This document shows, piece after piece, positions 42,118-50,511 of a stretch of DNA of 64,000 nucleotides (position 1 is its first letter; every line of letters starts with the position of its first letter). The position numbers were made by a program, and so were the translations under genes. The DNA lies in NCBI GenBank assembly GCA_028753945.1, contig JAPNXP010000001.1:4640501-4704500 (forward strand). Reading direction: 5' to 3'. A model generated the notes under the pieces. It worked only from the letters and a program-made list of their open reading frames with translations. It did no database searches and was not told where the DNA came from. Source of the DNA: Hexactinellida sp. DTS-2022 (taxonomy: Eukaryota > Porifera > Hexactinellida).

Positions 42118-44268
42118 TCACACATACGACTCGTTGGAAGGATTGGGGTTAGATATTCTATCTGTAGAGCTGTGTTGAGATAGCGCGGGTCCAGAACAAC
42201 GTGAGTTCAGAGGTATGTTGCAGTAGTTCTGGATCTGAGAGTCATTCTTTTCACTTTGTACTGATTCAGATACCATCTTTCTGAATTGAAAATTCCTATC
42301 GTACGAGCTCAGAGCTGGATCTATTGAACTATTGGTGTCTGTAGTGATGTCAGTTTGGTGAAGAGTAGGATCGTATTTCCTTTGGTGTAGGTAGTTGTCT
42401 GGATAAGATACAGTCCACATGGTGTTTGAAGCACCGGATTTTTTATCACTGTAATTATCCACGGAACATTTCATAGAGGTTTTATCGATTATCGATGGGT
42501 TGCTCTGGGTGAATGCATTAACTCTCTGAGCTGTGGGGAACTCTTTCACTAGCAAACGGGTACCGAGGATATAAGTTAGCACATAACCGATGGGAGATGT
42601 CAATAACAACACGAGTAGAGCAAAGTAGAGTACCATTCTCCCATTGTAGATAATGTCCGTTTCAAGAGAATATGCAAAATCGAGTGCTATTGAGCCGAAT
42701 AGGGCTTGTATGGTAGCTTTTGAGACCCAAACAATTGGAGTTAGTATCTTTTCCTTAATGCTCATCTTTGGAGCGAACATCATAACTAAAAGTGCTACTG
42801 TACAACGAAGTATAGAGCTAGCCACTACAATGCATATTATCTCAACGAACACAATTCCATCAAAAGAAGTTATAACGAAGTTTAGCTCGTAGCCGATGAG
42901 ACCGAAGATTAATGGATCTATTAGCTGTCGTATACACTTGAGGACCTTCGCAACAGGTCTCTTCTCCTTGCGCCACAAGAGTGAGCACACTATACTGGTT
43001 ACAAAAACACCCATCACACCTGCACCAAGTATATCTATATCGAATATTATGATTTTCAAAGAACTGAAGATTGAGAGCAGTGTAACACCAATAAAATATA
43101 TTGATCTGTTTCTTGTTCTTGAACTTTCCTTTCTCCCCCATCCGACCGGCCAGCCTGCGAACCCAAGTACTACTCCATACACCACACCAACTAGCAGTTC
43201 AATGGGACTGCGTAGGACTGTGTATATCAAATCTGAAGAGGAGAAAGCGACTGCGCGAAAAGTTAATAAAATGAAGATTATTGATATTATTTCAATGTGA
43301 CTTGCTGAAATGAGAATATCAGGCAGTCCATTAGAACTGCTGTATCTCATTTTCTTGAGTCTTAGCATGAGAGGCGCCACTATGTTGGGACCAACTGCAG
43401 CAACAATGGCTCCAGCCATACAGGCCCACTCCCAACGAATCTGGAGAAAGAATGTGGCCAATAGGGACACAAAAATAACTTCTATAAGAGAGGGAATTAG
43501 CGCTAATCCAAACACTTCGAAAAACCGTTGTTTTAACACTTTATGCGACGTGCTGAGGCCTAAATGTCCGAGGACAATCGCAATTGCTACACTTCTGCAG
43601 GCATAGGCTAGAGATCTCGGTACTTCGACGGGGAATACCTCGCGTGGAGTGTGTGTGAATATCACTCCTGCTAGCACCATACCTGCCATCGGGGGTAGGA
43701 ATATAACCTTGAAGACATAGCCTAGAAATGCTGTGAACGCGACCAGCAGAGCCAACGTTGTGAGAGACAAATAACTATCATTGATATCCATAAAGGGACT
43801 CATGTACACTGTAATATATGAATCTGGATCACTACAGTTAGTATAGAGGTATGTGAAGTTAGTTGAATTGTACAGGGATTTTATTGATAAGAACAGAGAG
43901 TAGGTATTCGAGGCGTCATTTCGGCCCAATGAAATGGATAAATTCCTGTTGTTGATGCTGCAGTTTTCTGAGAGAGGAATCGTATTAAAAGAGGGAGCGT
44001 TGAGGCAGTAGTACTCAAGGTTAGATTCATTAGTTAAGTTTTGTGATATAGGTATAGTTTTAGAGACTGGAATAGAAACTGTATATATTACGAGTATCCA
44101 AACGCTGGTTATGAGACATCGCATGTACCAAAGACTCAATAAATTCAACAATTCTTTTCCATATCGGGATTTTTTAAATCTTTTGCATATGAATTTAAAT
44201 GATTCCCACTTTGTTTCAAATATCTGCAAATTTTGTTTGCTTTCTTCTTTTGAAATTTTATCCAGCAT
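42118..44268 (-). CDS. SLC9B: SLC9B (NHA)-type cation/proton antiporter with altered DD site
   Basis: 716 aa, single exon, longer than human NHA2 (537). N-terminus cytosolic, one TM at about 51-68, then a luminal/extracellular loop (70-165) with many N-glycosylation sequons (NLT, NES, NST, NFT, NCS, NDS). The CPA2 exchanger core (about 168-580) follows: LPPMAGMVLAGVIF, VLGHLGLSTSHK, GAIVAAVGPNIVAPLML, FGLIGYELNFVI, IKEKILTPIVWVSKAT and ALFGSIALDF. A 135-residue polar tail ends the protein. The alignment with NHA2 is clear, but where NHA proteins carry the ion-binding Asp-Asp (GSFDDILAI) this protein has ASHIEIISI (I325, E326). Transport chemistry may therefore be changed or lost. Head to head with SLC52A. 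Confidence 0.88.
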   Translation of the reverse strand: MLDKISKEESKQNLQIFETKWESFKFICKRFKKSRYGKELLNLLSLWYMRCLITSVWILVIYTVSIPVSKTIPISQNLTNESNLEYYCLNAPSFNTIPLSENCSINNRNLSISLGRNDASNTYSLFLSIKSLYNSTNFTYLYTNCSDPDSYITVYMSPFMDINDSYLSLTTLALLVAFTAFLGYVFKVIFLPPMAGMVLAGVIFTHTPREVFPVEVPRSLAYACRSVAIAIVLGHLGLSTSHKVLKQRFFEVFGLALIPSLIEVIFVSLLATFFLQIRWEWACMAGAIVAAVGPNIVAPLMLRLKKMRYSSSNGLPDILISASHIEIISIIFILLTFRAVAFSSSDLIYTVLRSPIELLVGVVYGVVLGFAGWPVGWGRKESSRTRNRSIYFIGVTLLSIFSSLKIIIFDIDILGAGVMGVFVTSIVCSLLWRKEKRPVAKVLKCIRQLIDPLIFGLIGYELNFVITSFDGIVFVEIICIVVASSILRCTVALLVMMFAPKMSIKEKILTPIVWVSKATIQALFGSIALDFAYSLETDIIYNGRMVLYFALLVLLLTSPIGYVLTYILGTRLLVKEFPTAQRVNAFTQSNPSIIDKTSMKCSVDNYSDKKSGASNTMWTVSYPDNYLHQRKYDPTLHQTDITTDTNSSIDPALSSYDRNFQFRKMVSESVQSEKNDSQIQNYCNIPLNSRCSGPALSQHSSTDRISNPNPSNESYV

Positions 44269-44509
44269 CTAGGAATATATTATAATTAAATCTATATTTT
44301 TCTTGTTCCTTATATTTGCTTTTAAACTTGTTGTCTTTGTTATATTATATAATATTTAAATATTGTAATTGAAACTATTATGCATATTATTAATACGATT
44401 TATTATGTAGAGCAATCTAAAGTATATCAGTTTCCTCAAAGCATCTGGAGCAATATTATTATCTTAAATTTGATTATGTGCAGGAATCCATGTTGCCCTT
44501 GATACTATT
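44269..44509. promoter_or_regulatory. Divergent intergenic region SLC9B / SLC52A
   Basis: 241 bp between the two start codons, AT-rich. Both promoters must lie here unless 5' UTR exons are more distant. No specific motif is identified. Confidence 0.5.
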
Positions 44510-45832
44510 ATGCCAATGATACGCGTGCTACTTGAATTCAAATATATTTCTCAGAAAAAAATTACCGATTTGACTAATCAGCTGAGGAATGTATCAGTTA
44601 CAGTCTACTTGCTATTTATACTGTTCGGACTAGTATCCTGGACTGCAGCTAACGGTGTGCTCTCTGAGAGCCCAGTACTAACAGCAATACTACCAGAGTG
44701 CTACAGACTCACTTCTATCATTGTTATTATCGTCCAATTCGCTAACATCGGGCCTATTATATACCTTGTTATTTGGTTGATAGTTAAGCTTACTTGTAAG
44801 AAGACTTCGTCTCTTAGCATAGTTGCTATATATTCAACTCTAGTTTTCGCTCTGGTAGCTAGCGTTTGTTTGAGCATTTTTTGGTCTAAAGAGACTCGAA
44901 TCTCTGATCGCACTATTAGCTTATCATTTTATATACTGACAGGTTGCCTGGCTATATCAGATTGCACTACTACTGTACTATTTCTTCCCTTCGTGGCTCT
45001 CTACCCATCTGCATACATCAGCGCTTTGTACATCGGGGAGGGACTGAGCGGAGTTGTACCAAGTCTATGGGCGTTAATACAGGGAAGTCCGAGTAGAGAA
45101 TGCTTCCAAACAGGGTCTATTAAGGGACTTAGATTCACACCATCTCTGTATTTTCTCGTTATTACACTTGTAACAGTGATCAGCCTAATAGCCTTTACAT
45201 TGATCCTGCTCCTGCCCAGGGCCAGGAGACAGCGCCAAAATATATCTACTAGTCACCCAAGCGTTGATAGTGATACAACAGATAGTGATGGGGAAATTAT
45301 CACTCGAACTTATAGGGCTAATCTCTCTTGCGGCTCGTATGTAAATCTTTTATACTATGTTTCTATTCAAATAATCCTGTGCATATTCGCGAACAGTTTT
45401 CTCTATTCAATCGCTCCTTACTTTACTCTACCCTATGGATCTTCTACGTTTCTGTGGGCTCTCAATCTCACACTGATAGCTGTTCCCATTGGCTCTCTAC
45501 TGGGGGGATTATTCAACCCTAGAAACATACTAACTCTTTGGTACTTGCTGGCTGCCTATATGTTGGTATCCATTTGGCTTATATTCCTTGCCGCATGGGG
45601 CGAACACAAACCTATGCAAGGAAGTATAATTGGTGAATTACATGTTATCTTGATATTGTCATTGACAGGCATGATAGCTGGCTATGTTAAAGTGGGGGTA
45701 GCAGTTCTAGCGAAGAATGAAGGAGGATCTACATACATGCTAATAATAGCTATTGCTACTCAGGTCGGCTCCTTCATTGGAGGCCTAGCTGCTTTTCTCC
45801 TTGTAAACTATACTCAGATATTCAGTTTGTAA
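44510..45832 (+). CDS. SLC52A: Riboflavin transporter, SLC52A (RFVT) family
   Basis: 440 aa, single exon, about 11 hydrophobic segments. Matches to the family are the N-terminal WTAANGVLSESPVLTAILPE (animal RFVTs: W-A-NGIWVELPV...LPEGW), VQFANIGPIIYLVIW, the conserved TTTVLFLPFVALYPSAYISA and GEGLSGVVPSLWALIQG, a charged cytosolic loop (about 235-270, rich in Ser/Asp/Thr), and C-terminal membrane segments with PYGSSTFLWALNL and GSLLGGLF. It would take up riboflavin across the plasma membrane. A second ATG two codons in (MPMIR) makes the exact start uncertain by two residues. It is intact. Confidence 0.9.
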   Translation: MPMIRVLLEFKYISQKKITDLTNQLRNVSVTVYLLFILFGLVSWTAANGVLSESPVLTAILPECYRLTSIIVIIVQFANIGPIIYLVIWLIVKLTCKKTSSLSIVAIYSTLVFALVASVCLSIFWSKETRISDRTISLSFYILTGCLAISDCTTTVLFLPFVALYPSAYISALYIGEGLSGVVPSLWALIQGSPSRECFQTGSIKGLRFTPSLYFLVITLVTVISLIAFTLILLLPRARRQRQNISTSHPSVDSDTTDSDGEIITRTYRANLSCGSYVNLLYYVSIQIILCIFANSFLYSIAPYFTLPYGSSTFLWALNLTLIAVPIGSLLGGLFNPRNILTLWYLLAAYMLVSIWLIFLAAWGEHKPMQGSIIGELHVILILSLTGMIAGYVKVGVAVLAKNEGGSTYMLIIAIATQVGSFIGGLAAFLLVNYTQIFSL

Positions 45833-45941
45833 TTACTTACAATGCTTTGGGATTTAATTGTTTGTAATTTTCAAGTTTGTTACAATTCAATAAGATTGAT
45901 TTATATTTTCCTTAGTTCTTAACTCTTCGTGTAATACAGAT
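45833..45941. other. 3' flank of SLC52A
   Basis: AT-rich 3' flank; nothing recognised. Confidence 0.35.
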
Positions 45942-46555
45942 CAGTAGTTCCCAACCTAGGGTCCACGGTCGGCTGTAGGAGTCCACAATATCTCAAAATT
46001 TGTATTACGGTCAATGGGAGGGGGTCCAAGGTTGAAAAATCAAAATTACAGCTGTGCCGAAAGCATGTCCTTTGGAGGCACTACATTTTGGTCGTTGGTT
46101 GATTAATAATGCCTCCAAATGAAAATGCTGTAAAATAACTGATTGAAAACACTTATGGAACTCAAAAAACTGATTGGATGCATGACTCTTGACCGATTAA
46201 ATTACAGCCTCTGTTAGGCATTCTATAATGCACACCAATGTGCACACTTAACATTTGTTGGAAAATCCTTTTATGTACTAATTGAATGCTACTCGATAAT
46301 CAATACTGTGACAATCCTCGAATTTAATTGGTTAAAGTTTTATCACCTTTTGGGATGGAACTGTGAATTATCAAAAATCGTGACCCCAGGTGCCATCTTT
46401 AACTCATGAGACACCTATCCTGAAAATTTAAGTTCTTAGTTATAAAACTCTGTTCTCTGAAGGGTATACCGAAAAACAAACCAAGGCAGTCATTTTTAAT
46501 ACTGGGCCACTATATTATAGTATAATCGGCACAGTAAAAAGGTTGGGCATCACTG
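45942..46555. mobile_element. hAT-type element (CAGTAGTTCCCAACC), no transposase
   Basis: 614 bp, tips CAGTAGTTCCCAACC and GGTTGGGCATCACTG. The flanks no longer show a clean 8-bp duplication (5 of 8), so it is older than the elements at 18.9 and 39.8 kb. It also has GTCCACGGTC and GTCCAAGGTTGAAAA near the left end, as in 39699-39823. No open frame of note. Confidence 0.7.
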
Positions 46556-47082
46556 CTCTAGATTGTTTACGACTATTTGAAGCCAAAATAAATTAAAATA
46601 GTATTTTTAGATATTTACACTTTATTTATTAATTAATGAACTAAAGGGATGTGAGACTCTAAATAGGTTAATTAAAAACATTTTATTCTTTATTTTCAGG
46701 TGCCTACACCTATAGATCTAGATATAAGGTGTGGGTCACTATCGGCTCTCACTCATCTTGAGCAGTTTTATTTTCATACATTTGAAGCAGAGAGGTAATA
46801 TTTTTGATAAATCAGTTTCTACATCTATTTTATTATAGACAGTCATTGTTTTTAACCGTTAAAATTCACCAGAAGTTGTTGCCAACTTTACTATGCCCAT
46901 GCTGTATAACATAAGTTGCTCATATATTTATTCCCTTTAACAGGTGGTGAAGTCCCAAGATTACTTTCCCTCATCCACAATTTTTTAAAAGCAACCGAAA
47001 ACCCGCCACCTATATATTGATTGCTATGGTATATCGCTAAGTCCTTGGATCAACTCAAATATTAATTCCTAGTCTAGCACTA
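46556..47082. other. 5' flank of MIOS with a candidate orphan exon
   Basis: 46700-46794 looks like an internal exon: acceptor TATTTTCAG, 95 bp open in one frame (peptide CGSLSALTHLEQFYFHTF within it), donor AGAG|GTAATA. No gene could be attached to it on either side. It may be a 5' exon of MIOS or a relic. Confidence 0.35.
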
Positions 47083-49740
47083 ATGGCTGTCGGTCTGAAT
47101 CCCAATGCAGTAGATTTAGAGCTTCTGCTGTCTCCGAATGATGAATTGGAATTTGCCCACTTTACTCCCGAGGAAATAACTGTATTCAGGTTGGAATCTC
47201 CGGTTTGTTCCAGTCCGCAAAATTATATCCCCTTACCTCATTCTCTCGTTTCCAGCAAATGCACCCTCTCTCTCATGGGCGCGGCTGCTAAAGCTGTCTG
47301 TGTTGCATGGAAGCCCGATATAATCTACAAACATATTTTCGCAGTAGGGTTTAGTAATTCTGATGTCATCCTACTCAATCTCAGTCCCAACCAACGAGAC
47401 AACCCTCCATACATCAACAACATATTCGGGGGAGGTGGCTCAACACGCACGTGTTCCTCTATCGCTTGGAACCCAAATGACCCAACTTTTTTGGCCGTCG
47501 GATTCCCGAAGCTACAGCGACCTGACCAGAGTCTCCGCATCTGGGACATAAAGTACTCGGATCAGCCGCCGGGGTTAGGGGGGCTCGGCAGCCTCTTCCC
47601 TGCCATCACAACTAGCAACGTGATCTGCCTCACCTGGCTGAAAGACCCTACGCAGAGTCTTGTCTACTCCAACCACAGAGGAATCGCTGTGTATGATTAT
47701 AGCCAGAACAAACTGTCTGTGAGACCTAGCATCACAAAGGCTATATACGGCATTTGCTACGACTCCATGTCCAGACTCTTCGTGGCAGGCTTTAGTGAGA
47801 GCAGGGTAAGGGTTTGGAGTGCGTCCGATCTATACCCCCACTTCCTCAAATTCCACACGTCCTCTCCTGTTGTATCAATCTGCTGGTCTCCCCTGCGACG
47901 CAGCACGCTCCTGGCTCTGACATCATTCCCGGAGATTTACCAGCTCACTCTCCCTCGCGTCGTTCCGTCGGCTAGTCACAACGCAGACCCCGAGGAGGGG
48001 GTCCTATACCCCACCCAGACTGGAATGGAAGCGCGGGACTGGACTAGACACTTGCTGTGCGAGCCCCTGCTCCACATACGCGAGAGGTACCCCGAGGCTA
48101 ACTTCTCGTTCCTGCCACACCCCACTTCTCGATCATATTTCATTCTCCACATCTCTAATGCCCAACCGAGCTCTTCCCCCACAGGCCTCAAGTTCCTACA
48201 GGTGTTGCTGCCGTGCCACACGGCGCTAGCTGTGTCGGCGCGCGGACACCTGGCCTGCGCGTCCGACATGAGACTATCCATAACCTCATTCCCTCAGGAG
48301 CTGTCAGCGTCCGCGCAGATGCGCCGCTGTCTGCTCGCGGGATACTGCTTCAGACCAGACACCAACCTGCAGGTGTGCAGGCAGCTGGGCACAGAGGGAG
48401 AGGGGCTGCTGAGGCTGTGGGGGTGGATGGTGAGTATGGAGACAGGTCTAGAGGGGAGTGAGTTAAAGTCGCAGCTGGGGGAATTTATGTTAAATGGTCT
48501 GGCGCACAGTGTCCTCAACCAGCTACAGATAGACAAGACTCAGTACCAGTACTGTGACGTGAGTCCGGGTGTTATCGGCCAGAGGGGCGCCCCTCCGTGC
48601 TGGCAGCACTCTCCCAGCAGAGAGCGGTGTCTGCGGATGCTGGGCTGGCTGCCCAGTGGAGAGAGCGGGGACGCGGTGGAGCAGCGGCTGGTCGCAGAGA
48701 GCCAGCTGGGGAAGGCAGCGCTCTACTGCGTCATTTCTGACGCTAACACCGGGGTGCGTAGAGCCATCAAACTGCTGCAGGCGGCGGGCGCAGAGGACGG
48801 GGAGGCTGGTGTTGCCGTAATGGCGCTGGCAGGCTATCCCTCCTCCCTCGAGAACAAGTTTTGGGTGGACACCTGTCTCTCCCAGGCCTCCACTCTCACT
48901 GACCCCTACCTCCGACTCTGCGTGCGCATTCTCTACTCAAACTACACAGCTCTATACTCTATAATTAGACAGGAGCAGATCTCTGCTAACGACAAGTTTG
49001 TACTGGCCTGCAGCTACCTACAGGACGCAGATCTGAACAGATTCAAGTCGGAGCTCCTGAAGGAGATACAGGAGGATTCCCTGCTGGAAGGTATCTTCCT
49101 GACTGGACTAGGTCACCACGGGATGACTATAATGAAGAACTACTTATCGCAGAGCGGGGACCTGCTCACAGTGTCTATTCTCTCTACTCTGACTCTCAAG
49201 TACTCTCTAGATACCAACGGCATCCTACCGCCGCGATACTCTAAGCAGATTAACGCATGGTGGGTCGCATTATGCGACTTCCTAGACCAAAGCTGCCTTT
49301 GGAAGGAGAGGTGTCGCCTGCAGATAGCTCGCAACAAGATACTTAACCACCGCACCACGGACCACCGGAGCAAGTGGCACATAATGTGTGGGTTCTGTGG
49401 CAAGCGCCTCTCTGGGAGTGATCGTAAGGATCTTCGCGGCAGGAGGCCCACTAGTACTCAGCACTCGGCCGACAAGAACGTAGCCACCAGCGGGTCCTGT
49501 TGTCCGTCCTGCTACAAGCCTCTCCCCAGATGTGTCGTGTGCCACAGACACATGGGGTCTTCTGCTGACCATGTGCCAAATGGGACAGGAGTAGACAGCA
49601 CGCCGACAGATGATTGGATCACTTGGTGTCAGACATGCGGTCACTGGGGGCATAATAAACATTTATCCGAGTGGTTTCAAGAAAATACTTGTTGTCCCTC
49701 TCCAGGATGTTCTTGTCCGTGCTTATTGAACGACAAATAG
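47083..49740 (+). CDS. MIOS: MIOS / Mio, GATOR2 complex subunit
   Basis: Single exon, 885 aa (vertebrate MIOS 875). GATOR2 activates TORC1 by countering GATOR1 in amino-acid sensing at the lysosome. The N-terminal WD40 propeller (about residues 60-330) includes VCVAWKPDIIYKHIFAVGFSNSDVI-type repeats such as CSSIAWNPNDPTFLAVGF and VSICWSPLRRSTLLAL. An alpha-solenoid follows (about 400-760; ALYCVISDANTGVRRAIKLL). The C-terminal Cys/His domain (about 765-885) has CGFCGKRLS, SCCPSCYKPLPRCVVCHRHM, ITWCQTCGHWGHNKHLSEWF and CCPSPGCSCPC, the RING-like zinc module typical of MIOS. The first ATG starts the conserved N-terminus (NPNAVDLELLLS). Intact. Confidence 0.95.
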   Translation: MAVGLNPNAVDLELLLSPNDELEFAHFTPEEITVFRLESPVCSSPQNYIPLPHSLVSSKCTLSLMGAAAKAVCVAWKPDIIYKHIFAVGFSNSDVILLNLSPNQRDNPPYINNIFGGGGSTRTCSSIAWNPNDPTFLAVGFPKLQRPDQSLRIWDIKYSDQPPGLGGLGSLFPAITTSNVICLTWLKDPTQSLVYSNHRGIAVYDYSQNKLSVRPSITKAIYGICYDSMSRLFVAGFSESRVRVWSASDLYPHFLKFHTSSPVVSICWSPLRRSTLLALTSFPEIYQLTLPRVVPSASHNADPEEGVLYPTQTGMEARDWTRHLLCEPLLHIRERYPEANFSFLPHPTSRSYFILHISNAQPSSSPTGLKFLQVLLPCHTALAVSARGHLACASDMRLSITSFPQELSASAQMRRCLLAGYCFRPDTNLQVCRQLGTEGEGLLRLWGWMVSMETGLEGSELKSQLGEFMLNGLAHSVLNQLQIDKTQYQYCDVSPGVIGQRGAPPCWQHSPSRERCLRMLGWLPSGESGDAVEQRLVAESQLGKAALYCVISDANTGVRRAIKLLQAAGAEDGEAGVAVMALAGYPSSLENKFWVDTCLSQASTLTDPYLRLCVRILYSNYTALYSIIRQEQISANDKFVLACSYLQDADLNRFKSELLKEIQEDSLLEGIFLTGLGHHGMTIMKNYLSQSGDLLTVSILSTLTLKYSLDTNGILPPRYSKQINAWWVALCDFLDQSCLWKERCRLQIARNKILNHRTTDHRSKWHIMCGFCGKRLSGSDRKDLRGRRPTSTQHSADKNVATSGSCCPSCYKPLPRCVVCHRHMGSSADHVPNGTGVDSTPTDDWITWCQTCGHWGHNKHLSEWFQENTCCPSPGCSCPCLLNDK

Positions 49741-50511
49741 AGTTTTTACACGCCTCTTAATAATATATTAGCACAATATATTGCATATCAAATATATAGA
49801 ATAATGTTATGATTGCTCTTGTTTATTATTAGCATTTAATCAATTTATATTTTGATTCTGTTTATTATTCAACTGCGAAATGATCTTATAAAGAGAACTC
49901 TCGAAACTGGGGCACACACACATTTAAAACGTCATGATTCGATCTACGGCACCACATTTGTTCCCGATGGGACATTATATGGCGGAAGGGGGTGTAAACG
50001 GTCCTCTCGGCAAAAACCCGGCAGCAGCACCATAACATTCTGGTAACACCATATATGACGCCATGGAATGTCCGGGACCAGTTATGGCCCTGTAAATGGT
50101 GGGGGAAGATAAACCGTAGGGGGAACCGTATATGGCGTGACATCACTACTCCCGAAACCACCAAATCAATTTTGTGAAATCTTTTGAAACTAATGATTAA
50201 TATCCTAAATAAACTCCTTTGAATAGTCGCCCCGCCCGGGTAGTAAGGACATACAGTGAAGTTTGTATATTAGCAACTCCCCTAATAGCAATATTGCTTT
50301 ATTAGCAACCGCTTTTCAGGACCCAAGCGTGATAATACTGTTAATTGCATTCCCCTATTAGCAACTCCGCCTATTAGCAACCAGATTTAGTGGCAAACAC
50401 GGGTTGCTATTAAGCGAACTCCACTGTACTATTATAAATGTTTATTATAATTTAGGTTATCCCAATATTTTCACTTTAACAACATTTTCTCATTACATAT
50501 TTTACAAAGAT
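49741..50511. repeat. Spacer with dispersed repeat and a TA-flanked MITE
   Basis: 49960-50150 shares blocks with the TTLL9 upstream repeat (GGCGGAAGGGG, AACCGTAGGGGGAACCGTAT). 50254-50426 is a 173-bp MITE with ends CAGTGAAGTTTGTATATTAG and AAGCGAACTCCACTG, TA flanks, and four copies of a CCTATTAGCAAC word. No gene is seen. Confidence 0.75.
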
